64,000 bases of DNA from the NCBI RefSeq assembly GCF_024679095.1, contig NW_026111748.1:232501-296500 (forward strand), read 5' to 3'. This DNA is from Eriocheir sinensis. Its lineage: Eukaryota; Arthropoda; Malacostraca; Decapoda; Varunidae. How positions within the stretch are numbered: the first letter of the stretch is position 1; the number at the start of each line of letters is the position of its first letter. This document shows positions 26,790-39,244 of the stretch, piece by piece. Position numbers and translations under genes: made by a program. Below the pieces are notes generated by a model, which was not told the DNA's origin, did no database searches, and worked only from the letters and a program-made list of their open reading frames with translations.

Positions 26790-27780
26790 CCACCCACAGC
26801 TACACTAATACACACAAAAGCTTCAGGTCTTCGCGGTGGACTGTTATCTATCTACAGTCGGAGCGCACAGTCCAGATGCGTTTGGCCTCGGAGCTCCAGA
26901 CCTTGAGCTAGTGGTGGGTAAGAATCCATTACCGCGGGACACTGGGCCAGTATGACATTCGGTGTAGTGTCATGAGACATCCCGTATCGTAAGACATCCC
27001 ACCCTGAACTTCGCATCGTGGAACCCAATCTTCACTATCCCAGAGTAACTAAGTGAAGCATCTAAGTGTAAAAAAGTACCAAGGAGGACTTAAAAGCGGG
27101 GCAAAGCGGAACAGGTCACAAGAAGAAGAAGAGTGATTGTTGATATCCTAGTTATATACATGCATACGTCATCATTTGCTTTTATAATAATACAAATAAA
27201 CTTAGGTTGCCACAGTTTACCTTCCCCAGGTTTCCCCAGGTACCCATTTCTCGACCTGGCTGGAAGGAAGGAGGAACAGCTTGGGGAGTTGCGAACCGAC
27301 TGGCGAACCGACTGCCTTAACCCTCAAATCCCGAAACAATCCCTTCCCCGGCGTGTGTGGCGGACGGTTAACGTGAGAGATCTTGTCTGAGCCGCAAATT
27401 GAGGCTGATCAGGGCTGACGTGCGCCGAGCTGCGGTCAAGGCCACGCACGGGATGGAGCCAGATTTAAGAGAACAAGGTCAAATCCCTCTCTCATATAAA
27501 CGGACTAATGAACTCACGCTATGGCCAAACAGCCCTGAGATAGTAACTGTATTTACCGGCCACTGACGAGGAGTATTTACGATAGCTCAGGCACGCACAC
27601 GATAAAATTATTTCCATCTGTCTATCTATCTATCTGCTAAGGTCTTATATTGTAATGAGTTAACCAAAGCATCTGGTGACACGTTCTGCCACTTTCTCCA
27701 CCAAGTCAGAAAACATGAAGAATAAAACTACGAAGGAGATATAAAGCAGCAGCAAATTCTATAACCAAAGTGTGGTTACA
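26790..27780. other. Ordinary intergenic sequence
   Basis: Non-repetitive, balanced composition. No conserved open frame, RNA or mobile element recognised. A short TATC run lies at about 27616. Confidence 0.5.
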
Positions 27781-28115
27781 AAATTATCTTCCCCACTTCC
27801 ACGTCTGATAAGTAGATATACAAAAAAAGTAGTTACCTAGGTGGAGAGGAGTATAATCACAGGACAGTGACTGAACAAGATCAAATGCCACTCTTGTATA
27901 AACGACGCAGTCTCCCTCACCACACCCAGGTAAATGCATGACTAAGACAATGAAAGGGTCCTGAATGGAAGTGAGTATAAGGCAGAGAAGATCTTGTACC
28001 AATCTTCTAAAAATGACAAAAAAAATAGAGGCAAATACATTTCAAGATCATCCTGACTGACGGTAAGTATAAGAACAAGACCTAATGCCAATCATGTAAA
28101 AACTGACGAAATATC
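27780..28115. repeat. Degenerate ~100-bp repeat, three units
   Basis: GAACAAGATCAAATGCCACT (about 27873), AGAAGATCTTGTACCAATCT (about 27985) and GAACAAGACCTAATGCCAAT (about 28072) head three loosely similar units, each followed by a TATAAACGAC-like word. A further trace lies near 27470. Confidence 0.5.
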
Positions 28116-28365
28116 CCGGACTTGAAAAAAATCAGAGAACAGCACCAGAAGCAGAACCAAGATGAGGAAAAAGGAAGACGAGGAAGAAGAGGAGGAGGAT
28201 ATGATGGAGAAACACCAAAAGAGAAAAATGGCAAGCACGAAAAAAAAAGAAAAAAAGAAATAAGAAAAGGAAAAAAAACAAAAACAGGACAAAGAGGGGA
28301 AAAAAGTGAGATGAGAAGTAGGAGAAGTACAAGCAGGAGAAGTCATTGTTATGCAAAAGAATAAG
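28116..28365. repeat. Purine-rich block
   Basis: AAAG/GAAG-rich low-complexity DNA; opposing frames are shadows. Confidence 0.7.
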
Positions 28366-28429
28366 TGCAAGGAAAGCTGCCAGACGGGTGACTTAATATA
28401 TTAGCGTGAGATCAAGGCACATATGCGCA

Positions 28430-28625
28430 GACGATTTCGGGTCCCACAAGAAGTATTTCCAAATGCCTCACATGAAATTAGTCGGGTTCTCATATTTTTT
28501 TCCTTCAAATTCATGGTGCAAAAGCTTTGTCAAACTATCACTAGGCTCAGAAAACTACCCATGGAAATACCTACAACAACATCTACGAAAGTCTTATCAA
28601 GTATGGGTGTGCAAGTCCCCGAAAT
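28430..28625 (+). mobile_element. Dispersed ~170-bp repeat (family F), diverged copy
   Basis: TTAGTCGGGTTCTCATATTT, AAATTCATGGTGCAAAAGC, TCAAACTATCACTAGGCTCA and CCATGGAAATACC align with the 35820 copy. Confidence 0.65.
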
Positions 28626-28727
28626 GTTTGAGGATATGGCCCAAGAACCAAGGGTGAATACCAACCCTTCGTAAGGAAACCAAACGAGATCGACAAACTT
28701 GAGTCCCTCAGTCATACGTGTCCTCAT

Positions 28728-28984
28728 AAAGGGGCTATTACACTGGGCAAATTTTCCGTGGATCTTCAGTCAAACCACGATTTCCGCTGGCGTGGTTCTC
28801 ATTTGTTTCTTGTTATTGCTGCTGCTGATGATGGTGAGTAATACCGTCGTCCTTCGGTGAAATCTATCAGCTTTGAAACATCGTGGACAAGTCAGAAAAC
28901 CACGGAAATAGGAGAACCACGCCAGCGGAAATCGTGGTTTGACTGAAGATCCACGGAAAATTTGCCCAGTGTAATAGCCCCTTT
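28728..28984. mobile_element. MITE-like element with 73-bp perfect terminal inverted repeats
   Basis: Left arm 28728-28800 starts AAAGGGGCTATTACACTGGG and is the exact reverse complement of 28912-28984 over all 73 bases. The 111-base centre has no open frame of note and contains a shorter echo of the arm (AAAACCACGGAAATAGGAG). The total is 257 bp, the size of a non-autonomous DNA transposon. The flanks CTCATAAA and TTTTAACA show no clear target duplication, though a TTAA overlaps the right end. Superfamily not assigned. Confidence 0.85.
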
Positions 28985-29091
28985 TAACAGTACTAATCCA
29001 AGACTGACTAAGTTACCTACAGATAATTTGCGGGGTGTTTGGGGTAGTTGTTATCCCGGCAAATTAAGGGTCAAAGACGTACCGATATCTC

Positions 29092-29155
29092 GTCTCCCTG
29101 CCTTGTATAGGTCAACCGGCCTCTTGCAGGCTCCTTACGTTCTTTCGTTCTTATG
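29092..29155 (+). pseudogene. CR1-like LINE 3' UTR tail (family L2)
   Basis: CCTTGTATAGGTCAACCGGCC, CTTGCAGGCTCCTTACGTTC and TTCTTATG match the tail after the LINE C-terminus at 12740-12794 almost base for base. Coding remains upstream are not clear. Confidence 0.75.
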
Positions 29156-29249
29156 TTTTTAAGTAACCAACTGCTCTTTTGTTGTCATACGTGTATTTTA
29201 TTATAATTTTCAAACCTCCCGGAGAACCTATTAATACTATTACTTCTTT

Positions 29250-29251
<2 letters not shown>

Positions 29252-29296
<45 letters not shown>

Positions 29297-29310
29297 TTAC
29301 TACTACTACT
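29252..29310. repeat. (TAC)n microsatellite
   Basis: TAC/ACT trimers, interrupted once. Confidence 0.93.
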
Positions 29311-29439
29311 TTATTTCCATATTACTACAGTTTTTCATTGCGATTTACCTCTATCATCACGTTGGTTTACCTTTAAAATGCCCCAAAACATTTTCTCTCA
29401 CTTATAATTTTGTAGGATACACTATCCAATTCTCGTTAC

Positions 29440-29580
29440 TCACGCTGCATATGGTGGGTGAGAGGGACGGGCCTGGCAGTCATGTGGTGATTGTCAATAC
29501 GAGGAACAGCTTCAGGAAAATGACATATGAATTCATTGATGGAGAGAAAGTGTGGCGATAGGACATGCATTGAAAGGACG
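29440..29580 (+). pseudogene. Decayed LINE C-terminal fragment (family L2)
   Basis: GGGCCTGGCAGTCATGTGGT, GATTGTCAATACGAGGAACA and GAATTCATTGATGGAGAG parallel the S-VV-DNT-DTFKKRLDKFMDSE codons at 12635-12712. Heavily mutated. Confidence 0.5.
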
Positions 29581-29644
29581 TGTTGTGAGAGGCTAACAGA
29601 CGCTGCCCCGTGTAAGCTGACTGTTTTTTTTAATACTCCACATG

Positions 29645-29648
<4 letters not shown>

Positions 29649-29694
<46 letters not shown>

Positions 29695-30149
29695 GAATCA
29701 CATTTAGTATAATATTATTTACTGCGAGACATTTTCCTTTTCTTTTCCTTTTTTTTCATTTTCATCATTTCCATCTTTCGCCTTTCTCCTTTTTCATCTT
29801 TCTCTTCATTTTCATCTTTATCATCCCCTTTTCTTCTTCCTAAACCTCCTCTTCCATCTTATTTCCTCTTCTTTGTCCTTCGCCTATCTCTACATTTTCA
29901 TCTTTAACTTCTTTTACTTCTTCTAGTTCTTCCTCTTCTCCATCTTCATTTTCATCTTCTTCTTTTTTATCTTTTCTCCCTAAATCTCTTTTTCTTCCCA
30001 TTTTCTCTTCTTTGTCATTTTTCGTCTTTCTCTTCCTTTTCATCATCTTATTTTTTACGTCTTCTTCTTCTTCTTCTTCTTGCTCTTCATCATCATCTTC
30101 TTCTCCTCCTCTTTCATCTTTTCCTAAGTCTTCTCCTTCTTCCCATTAC

Positions 30150-30150
<1 letters not shown>
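29649..30150. repeat. (CT)n and pyrimidine-rich block
   Basis: CT array at about 29649-29691, then TTTTCATC/TTCTTC-rich DNA. Confidence 0.85.
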
Positions 30151-30642
<492 letters not shown>

Positions 30643-30748
30643 ATATTTTGTCGTCGTTAAACATTCAGTGAGAAGTGTAAACATTTAAATTTCATACGAA
30701 GGCGAGAGCAATTGCAGAGATCTATATAAGAATGCTAACAACAGAATA

Positions 30749-30750
<2 letters not shown>

Positions 30751-30785
<35 letters not shown>

Positions 30786-30910
30786 GTAATAATAATAATA
30801 TTAATGTTAGTAATTACAATAATAATAAGAATAATGAAATATTAATGAAAAATACAATCATAACAACAATAATATTACTATTAATAATAAGATAATTATG
30901 ACAGTTTAGT
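30751..30910. repeat. (AAT)n array, interrupted
   Basis: AAT trimers decaying into AT-rich sequence, directly left of a SINE fragment. Confidence 0.88.
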
Positions 30911-31098
30911 AATAGTAGGCCTGATGGTCGGCCCCAGCCCGTCGTGGCGCAGTCAAGTGTTTATGGTGGCGCCATCTGGCACTGAATTATGCTGCCCCCC
31001 GGAGCTCATCTTTGATCCTTGAATTTATAGTCCTGGTTGATAGGTGGTCTTCTGGACAGCATGTGGGTAGTCTTAGGCCATTCTGCGGTGACTCAAAA
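30911..31098 (-). mobile_element. tRNA-derived SINE (family S), head truncated
   Basis: The minus-strand body words GCAGAATGGCCTAAGACTAC, CCACATGCTGTCCAGAAGAC, AAGATGAGCTCCGG and GATGGCGCCACCATAAACAC match the other copies. The tRNA-like head is missing and is replaced by the (AAT)n array at 31099. Confidence 0.82.
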
Positions 31099-31126
31099 TA
31101 ATAATAATAATAATGGTAATAATAAC

Positions 31127-31191
<65 letters not shown>

Positions 31192-31220
31192 CAACAGCAA
31201 CAGTAATAATAATAATTAAT
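31099..31220. repeat. (AAT)n(AAC)n microsatellite
   Basis: About 40 trimers, joining a SINE fragment on the left to a LINE fragment on the right. Confidence 0.95.
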
Positions 31221-31905
31221 AATGTTACTGTCACGTGCCTTGTTTTTGCCGATGATGCAGCAATCTTCGCGGAGTCGCTGGAGGTTTTAGTGATGGCTTT
31301 CGAGGCACTGCATGAGGAGGCGGAGCCCTTGGGACTTCACGTCTTCTGGCCCAAAACCAAGGTACAGGTGTTTGGAAGCTTGCTCGATGAAACAGTACAG
31401 TCTCCATGTATGTGGTGAGGACATTAAGATCTTGGAAAATTTCACATACCTTGGTAGCGTAGTTCAGAATAACGGCGGAGTTCTTACGGCGGATTGGCTT
31501 GGCCCACGGTGTTACGGACTCGCTCCGAACGAGTATATGGCGTTGTCGATACTCGTGCAGAAGGACAAAGGTCCGGATCTTCAAGTCGCCTGTGCTCCCT
31601 GTCTTAATCTATGACTGTGAGACATGGACACTAAATAGGGACTTGGAGAGGTGGATTAATGTCTTTGATAATATGTGCATGGGGTATCGCTGGAATGACT
31701 TTGTGTCAAACCGGCGACTACCCCGTGAGACTGATTCGACATATATTACCTGCAAAGTCCGTCAGCTCCAACTCCGGCTGTACGGGCACGTGGCACGTTA
31801 CCCAGAAGCCCACAGAGTTCGTCGTCTGAGCAAGTCGATAGATCCTGCCAGGAGGTACTCAGGATGGGAAGGGGATGGGATGGCGCATGCCCCCTTTCAT
31901 TGATT
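31219..31905 (+). pseudogene. RTE-like LINE reverse transcriptase, C-terminal half, frameshifted
   Basis: First register: VTCLVFADDAAIFAES, with the catalytic FADD of motif C of reverse transcriptases. Second register: GEDIKILENFTYLGSVVQNN. Third register: IYDCETWTLNRDLER, INVFDNMC, GYRWNDFVSNRRL, RETDS, VRQLQLRLYGHVARYPE. These are the successive landmarks of RTE-type proteins often mis-annotated as craniofacial development protein 2. At least two frameshifts split them, and the N-terminal endonuclease and fingers are absent. It is a 5'-truncated dead copy beginning exactly at an (AAT)n array. Confidence 0.88.
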
Positions 31906-31920
31906 GATTGCTCTTGTCTC

Positions 31921-32058
<138 letters not shown>

Positions 32059-32199
32059 AGCCCTAAATCCTTGAAAACTCGTTACCTCGTTTGTTTACTA
32101 AGTTATTATCATCATTATATTTTTCCTTAAATTTTGCGTGAGGCGGACGAGGCACTTTTTTGAGGGGGTCAACTTTTTGTGGGTCAGGAGGTCACGAGT

Positions 32200-32640
32200 G
32201 AGTGTGTCCTTGGCTGGAGAGGAGGAAAGAATTAGGCACTGAGAGGGCGGGGGGAGGGAGGGAGGACGTGGGTACAGAGTGGGGGAGGGAGGGGAGAACG
32301 CGAGGAGAGGGAGGAGAGAGAGGAGGTTGCGAGGAAAGGGAAGGTGAAGGAGGAGGAGGAGGAGGAGGAGGAGGAGCAGAAGCAGGATGATGATGATGAA
32401 GATGAAAAAGAAAAAGACAAAAAAAGAAAGGATGATGATGATGATGATGATGATGAGGAGGAGGAGGAAGACTATGACGACGATGACGATGAAGGAAAGG
32501 GGAGATTATGAGTAAAGATGAACCTGTTTATGTAAGTGTGGAAGGAAGGGAGCGAGGGAGTGAGAGGGGGGAATGGGGGCGGGATAATGGAGGCGAAAGG
32601 GAGGGGGAGGGTGGTGGGTAGTAGGAAGTTTTTTCTCAGA
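32200..32640. repeat. Purine-rich block with (GAG)n and (GAT)n
   Basis: GGAGG/GAGGG-rich, with GAG trimers at about 32350-32372 and GAT trimers at about 32432-32455. Confidence 0.8.
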
Positions 32641-32846
32641 GTTTCGTAATTATACTGTTATGACCGACAAAAGGTTTAATTTCACCCAAAAGACTCCACT
32701 GTAAATATTATGAAAATGTATTCAAATTCGCTATTAGCACACCGCCGACTGTTGAAACTCTACACCGCGCCGCCCTAGACTTTTCATTTTGGGAAGGTCG
32801 GGGAAGAAACACTTGAATTTTATAAGTTTTGGGAGTCGGAAAAGGC

Positions 32847-32847
<1 letters not shown>

Positions 32848-32918
<71 letters not shown>

Positions 32919-33076
32919 GTTGATGCGGCCCTAAAGAGTGTCACAGTCTACCGCAGTGAAAAATAACGTCTTTGCGTAAATTGCATCGAGGCTTTCTGAA
33001 CGCTGCGCTGTAGTTTCGAGATCGCAACAACAACAACAACAACAACAACAGCAACAACAACAACAGCAACAACAAG
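32848..33076. repeat. (GT)34 and (CAA)n microsatellites
   Basis: GT array at 32848-32916 and CAA trimers with CAG interruptions at about 33026-33076. Confidence 0.95.
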
Positions 33077-33244
33077 CATCCAGCCAACTATCCGAAAGAA
33101 GGCGAAACAATCCCTCTTCATCTCCAGAAAAAAGGAAAAAAGAAAAACATGTAACAAGACCAACTGTAACAGGTGTCATTTTGCCATTACTCGCCGAATG
33201 AGAGTGAAGCGACAAACATACACGATATCTACCCGTTCTTAAAG

Positions 33245-34065
33245 ACTACCGAGAGAGGAGAAGGAAACAGAGGACGAAAGGGAATGGAAGGACTTGAAAG
33301 GACTTGAATGAAAAGGCAAAGAAAAGGAGGGAAGTGGAAGGGAAGGGAAATGAAGGGAAGGGAAGAGAAGACAAAGGAAGGGAAAGGAAAGGAAAGGAAG
33401 GGAAAGGAGAGAAAGGGAAGGGAATGGAATGGAAGGGAAGAAAAGGAAAGCAAGGGAAGGGAAGGGAAGAGAAAGGAAAGGGAAAGGAAGAAAAGGGAAA
33501 GGAAGAGAAGGGAGAGGAAGGGAAGGGAAAGGAATGGAAGAGAAAGGAAGGGAAGGGAAAGCAAGGGACGGGAAGAGAAAGGGAATGAGGGGAAGGAAAG
33601 GGAAGGGAAGGGAAGGGTCGGGAAATGAAGGGAAAGGAAGCGAAGGGAAGGGAAGGGAAAGGAATGGTATTAAATACAATGAAAGGGAGTCGAAGGGAAG
33701 GGAAAGGAGAAGAGAAAGAAAAGAAGGAAAGGGAAAGGAAGGAAAAGGAAAGGGAAGGGAAGAGAAGGGAAAGGAAGGAAGGAAGGAAGGAAAAGAAGAA
33801 AAGGAGAAGAAGGAAGGAAAGGAAGGAAGGGAAGGGAGAAAAAGGGAAGGGAAAGAAAGGGAAGAGAATACAAAAGAAGGAAAAGGAATGGAGAGGAAGG
33901 AAAGGGAAGGGAAGGGAAAGGAGGGAAAGGAGAGGAAAAGGAAGGGAAGGGGAGGGAAAGTAAGGAAATGGAATGGAATAGAATGGAATGGAATGGAATA
34001 GAATGGAAAGGAAAGGAAAGGAAGGGAAAGAAAGGGAAAGGAAGAGAACGAACAGAGGTAGACAG
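33245..34065. repeat. ~0.8-kb GGGAA/GGAAA pentameric satellite-like block
   Basis: Continuous purine pentamers (GGGAA, GGAAA, GGAAG) with scattered single changes. The right end, 33965-34005, changes to GGAAT/GGAATA units. Both strands are open over long spans (up to 331 codons on the minus strand), purely as a consequence of the repeat. Confidence 0.9.
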
Positions 34066-34880
34066 AGAACGAGGAGGAAGGACAGGCGCACACTAGGGCA
34101 GGATATACAGCGAAGCACTCCTGCACGTTGGCTCCAGTCTTTCACCGGTTCGTTTCCGCCTTCCTTGAGAGATTGTCGCTTTGAGGCTGGTGGAGCGCGT
34201 CGCCTGGCTGTCCACTCTCGTTTAGGCCGCGAAAATACCAAAATGCGTGGGGTTTGGGTTTAACTTTAAGCTCTCGGCGGCCATGGCTTGTGTCTCTGCC
34301 TCTGCTTTATCTTGAGTCGCGGAGTCATCCTCGTCTTGGTCCAGAGCAGGTCAGCCTCAAAAGCCGCCTCCTTCCACGACCTCAAAGGCTTATCACCCAG
34401 GCCTCGCCACGCCTCCCCAGGGTACCGTCAGAGGCCCGTTCTCTCAACACAACTCAAGAAATTCACGACACCAAGGAGGGGAGGACGCACCCGTGAAATA
34501 TTAAGCGGACAAGCAATAGGAGTCAGTGTTCACGGGGCAAAGTGTTCCAGATACGATCAAAGGGTTTCTCGGGACATTCGAAATCAGGCAACGGTTTCTG
34601 GGCAGCGTCCCGCCTCTTGTAACTCATGAATTACTTATAGCAGACGGTGGCCGGACAGAATCCCGGCCTCCTCCAGCAGCGGCGGCGGCATGGAGGCCCC
34701 ACGCTCGCCGGGGATACAATATAGACAAGGAAAAGTACAAACGCGCACCCATGTAGCAGCTCGGCATCTCGAACAAGCGACCACAACAGGAGCCACGTTT
34801 TTAAGATTAACTATGCATGGGCCGGAGTCTTTGTTAGCTCACACGCACGGAGGCCCTGAACTGCGGCCTAGACTTTGTTC
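34066..34880. other. Non-repetitive stretch, no gene recognised
   Basis: Balanced GC with CpG present, no strong simple repeats. The plus frames at 34254-34496 and 34288-34629 show no recognisable family. It could contain small exons, but no convincing splice-bounded coding unit was found. Confidence 0.4.
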
Positions 34881-35195
34881 ACATCCCTGCTACTCCTGCT
34901 GATCCTGTGCCTCCTGCTGCTTCTCCTGCTCCTGCTGTTGCTTCGGGAGACTAACGGCAACTCCATGAAGGAAAATGTGAACTTCTGTTATTGTTGTTTC
35001 TGCTGCTTTGGGAGACTAACATCATCTTCGTGAAGGGGAAAAAAAGGAACGTCTGTGCCTGCTGTTGCTGTTGCTGTTGCTCTGGAAACTGACAACATCG
35101 CTTTGAAGGGTGAAGAAAAAGCTATGTGCCTCCTGCTGCTGTTCCTGTTGCTGTTGTTGCTGCTCCCTAAGACTAACAAAAGCTCCCTAAAAAAA
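34880..35195. repeat. CTG-rich minisatellite, four diverging units of 65-84 bp
   Basis: Each unit has a run of CTG/TTG trimers followed by GGGAGACTAAC (34945, 35010), GGAAACTGAC (about 35084) or TAAGACTAAC (35168) and an A/G-rich spacer. Unit length grows from left to right as the trimer run expands. Confidence 0.82.
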
Positions 35196-35414
35196 AAAAT
35201 TCGACCTCCGCACCACAACCACTTTGCTCTTCCCTCGGCGCCTCCAGAACGCACACGCGGGGCCAAACTTAAATAACTTGCCTAACACACCTCTATGTTA
35301 ACGTATCCTAACAGAACCCGCCGCGGCCAAAGTTTGCACAACGAATGGCAAAACTTTCCGCGTTGGCACCTGAATTTCCGCAACAAAAATTCGGCCCCAG
35401 ACAGAGGACACAAG

Positions 35415-35675
<261 letters not shown>

Positions 35676-35819
35676 CAGCAATGTACGTACCTGTGGATGT
35701 AGGAGCGTGACTGCAACAGGTGGAGGTGTGTATGGCGGGGAAGGTGACGGGGAGGCGGGCGATGAAGACCTCTCGACGACTCTGCTTCAAGAACTGAGGT
35801 CCATATACTTAATCGTCTC

Positions 35820-36000
35820 GGATTCTCATTATAACTCTTTCCCAAGGCCACAGAGAAGATTCACAGGGTTTTCATGGCTGGTTTTGTCTTTCAAGGCGCA
35901 GAAGTCGTGTCAAAACTATCACTAGGGTCACAAAACAGGCCATGGAAATCCCAGCAATTTTTATGAGAGGTTCTTTAAACAGGTGAGCTCAGGAGCCGTG
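35820..36000 (+). mobile_element. Dispersed ~170-bp repeat (family F)
   Basis: CCAAGGCCACAGAGAAGATT, CATGGCTGGTTTTGTC, GGCGCAGAAGTCGTGTCAAA, ACTATCACTAGGGTCACAAA and CCATGGAAATCCCAGCAA. Plus-oriented, closest to the dimer at 11351. Confidence 0.78.
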
Positions 36001-36109
36001 ACGCTTATGAATGCTGGTTTGAGTCACGTCACCGCCTCGGGACTCACGCTGACTCACGCTGACTCGCGGGGATTTGACGCGACTCACTTCTCACTGGTCT
36101 CTGAAACAC

Positions 36110-36230
36110 AAGCGATTAAAAGGTTAGTATTCGCAGACGATTCCGCCTCTCACATCAACTATATCCAACGGCAATAATTTAGATTAATCAGGTTCTAATG
36201 AGTGTTTTTATCGGTTTGAATATAGATAGA
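36110..36230 (+). mobile_element. Dispersed repeat (family F), partial
   Basis: TCACATCAACTATATCCAAC and TCAGGTTCTAATGAGTGTTT match the left half of the copy at 36580-36765. The rest is missing or replaced by AT-rich DNA. Confidence 0.6.
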
Positions 36231-36579
36231 AATATAAACGTGTTTTTTTATCGTATAAAAAATATCTTCATTCATCACATTATATCTACGACAAAAAACA
36301 ATTAGTCGTCTTGTGTCAAAGAATGAATGTTATAGATAATGACTCAAGGATGGCGATGCTACAATGAAAACACAGGTAGGCCTTGTAGTATTCCAGATAG
36401 TATTAAAAAAAAAACTAAGAACATAGCACAGAGTCTTGACGCCAGCGGGCAAGGCGGAAGAGAACTGACGGGTTCTGCGCGGTGACTGGCTGCCATAGAG
36501 GTAATCAAAATCGAGAGAGAAAAATAGGAAGCGTGGCCGCCTGTAATATCTTGGTGAAGCAGACTATGGCCGGCATTAC

Positions 36580-36765
36580 AAGACAGTTTCACTTCTCACA
36601 TCAACTATTTCTACAGGTCAAAAAGGGGATCAATTGGGTTGTAATGAGTGGTTCTTTAGGTTCACGGTACAGAAGAAGGGTCACACTACCACCAGGGTCA
36701 TAAAACTACTACTGGAAATGCCGAAAACTCCTAAGAAAGCCTTGTCAAATAGGTTAACTTTGGAG
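36580..36765 (+). mobile_element. Dispersed ~170-bp repeat (family F), well preserved
   Basis: CTCACATCAACTATTTCTAC, TTGGGTTGTAATGAGTGGTT, TTCACGGTACAGAAGAAGGG, TCACACTACCACCAGGGTCA and CTCCTAAGAAAGCCTTGTCA, in order. The reverse complement fits the minus copies at 24145 and 24316. Confidence 0.82.
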
Positions 36766-36859
36766 ACGATGTTTAGTAATACGGGCCTATAGGTCAAGGA
36801 ATGGACATGAGTAATTGATTTTATCCTTGGTGGCTCCGTAGACTATCAACTATCTACTC

Positions 36860-37189
36860 TGTCTTGTCTTCCTCTTTCCTCTCCCTCATCTTTCCTCAGG
36901 TTTTGTTCTTTCCTTTTCTTCACCCATCATCACCTCAACTGGACTTTCCATTCTCTTTCCCTCTTCTTTGTCTCCCTCCTTCACTCATTTTACTGTTCTT
37001 GCATTTCCTCTGTAATCTCTCTTTTTCCCCATCTCCATCTTTCCTCTCTTCTTTCCTTTCCTCTCTCCTCGGTAAGGCATCTCATCACCACATCTTTCCC
37101 TCTCTTCTTTCTCCCCCTCGTCGTCCTCGTCTTCAACAACTCTCTTCTTCTTCCCCTTCCTACTCCTTCTTTCCCAACCCGAGCAAAGC

Positions 37190-37260
<71 letters not shown>
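36860..37260. repeat. Pyrimidine block ending in (CA)34
   Basis: TTCC/CTTT-rich DNA, then a CA array at 37193-37260. Confidence 0.9.
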
Positions 37261-37267
<7 letters not shown>

Positions 37268-37599
37268 CCTCCCTCCCCCTCCTACATTGTCTTCCATCTC
37301 TTCTTGCAAAACAAAAATAAAGAGGAAGGAAGAAAAAAAAAAACAATAATATTTCAGGCCGCGAGAAATGACCACTCTTCCCTTCACTCCCACCGGGGCA
37401 GAAGGGGGAAGGGAAGTCACATTTCTGCTCCATTGTGAGGGAAGAGCGCCCCCTCCCCTGCCCCCCTGCCGCCCCTGCCTCCTGCTGATAATGGAAACGT
37501 GGTGGGGGAGGAGGGGAAAGGATTGGGGACAGGGTGGTGAAGGAGCGAGATGGAGTGTGGGAGGAAAGAAGAAGCAGAGAGTGGCGTGAGTGGGGAAGA

Positions 37600-38090
37600 A
37601 AGGGTGAGGAAGGGAGGGGAAGTAAAGGAAAGGAAGGGAAGGGAGGGGAAAGGAAGGGAAGGGATGGGAAGGGATGAAAAGGAAAGGGAAGGGAGAAGAA
37701 TAGAGGAGAAGGGAGGGGAAGGGAAGGGAGGGGAAGGGATGGGAAAGGAGGGGAAGGGAAGGGAGAGGGATAGAGGGGAAGGGAAGGGAAGGGAGGTGAA
37801 GGGATGAAAAGGAAAGGGAAGGGAAGGGAGAGTGATAGAGGGGAAGGGAAGGGAAAGGAAGGGAAGGGAAGGGAAGGGAAGGGAAGGGAAAGAAAGGGGA
37901 CAGAAGGGAAGGAAGAGGATAGCAGGGAAGAGAAGAGGATAAAATGGAAGGGGAGGCAGGGGAAGGGGAGGAAAGGGAAGGGGAGGCAAGGGAAAGGAAA
38001 GTAGGGGAAGGGGAGGAAAGGGAAGGGTGGCAGGGGAAGGGGAAGGCAGAGGAAGGGGAGGCAGGCGCTGGAGGAGGCGCCTGCAGGGTA
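37600..38090. repeat. GGGAA/GGGGAA purine pentamer block
   Basis: Same pentamer type as 33245-34065, with GGAGGGGAAGGGA words. A higher-order unit (GATGAAAAGGAAAGGGAAGG) repeats at about 37674 and 37804. Confidence 0.88.
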
Positions 38091-38159
38091 TTTATGCAAG
38101 CAGTGTTGTGAAACTCCGGATAATATAGGAAGAAACAAGGCAATGGGTCGCGTCCTTAA

Positions 38160-38620
<461 letters not shown>

Positions 38621-38699
38621 CCTGATGACGGGATAAGGACCCTCACTTGTCTCCTTCCTCTCCCCATTCCAAATATTCCCATTCCAACTCTCTTGCCAC

Positions 38700-39060
38700 C
38701 ATTCCCCCTTCCTCCCCCTTCCTTTCACCCATCCCCACTCCCAACACTAACATGGCACCCCCTTTCCCTCCCCCTCCCTCCATCGCTATTCTATCATCCC
38801 TATTCTATCATCCCTTTCCCCTCCCCCCTTCATCCCCCCCTTTCCAACACTAATCTAGCACCCCTCTCCCCTTCCCTTCACCATCCACCCTTCCCAACAC
38901 TCACCTAACACCCCTTCCCCTGTCACTTCCCCACCCCCTTCATAACATTAATCTACTACTCCTCTCCCCTTTCCCTTCATCTCCCCTCCCAGCACTAACA
39001 AGCACCCCTTTTCCCTCCCTTTTTCACCCCCTTCACCTCCCTTCCCTCTCCCCTTAATAA
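38700..39060. repeat. C-rich minisatellite, ~50-100 bp units
   Basis: CCAACACTAACATGGCACCC, CCAACACTAATCTAGCACCC, CCAACACTCACCTAACACCC, CATAACATTAATCTACTACT and CCAGCACTAACAAGCACCCC head five units separated by CCCTCCCC-rich spacers. Confidence 0.78.
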
Positions 39061-39244
39061 AAAAAACAGGGAGTATGAAAAAGCAGGTATATTAAAAAAT
39101 GATTCCTGCCCCAAACCAGCCAAGCAACCACTATAGGTTTTCACATTATTCCTAATTTCGGATTCCAGATTCCAGATTCCGGATTCAGACTTCATTTCAT
39201 GCTCCTTTCCGCCTAAAAATTATGTTCCATTTCCAAAGATTACG

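Noticed and set aside
33239..34241. Very long minus-strand open frames (295 and 331 codons)
   Set aside because: They lie in a GGGAA pentamer block and are open in several frames on both strands. Composition is Ser/Phe/Pro/Leu only, with no domain.
36990..38143. Minus-strand frames of 327-382 codons with Cys-Val and Pro/Ser/Phe runs
   Set aside because: They cross a CA array and a GGGAA block; no conserved sequence outside the repeats.
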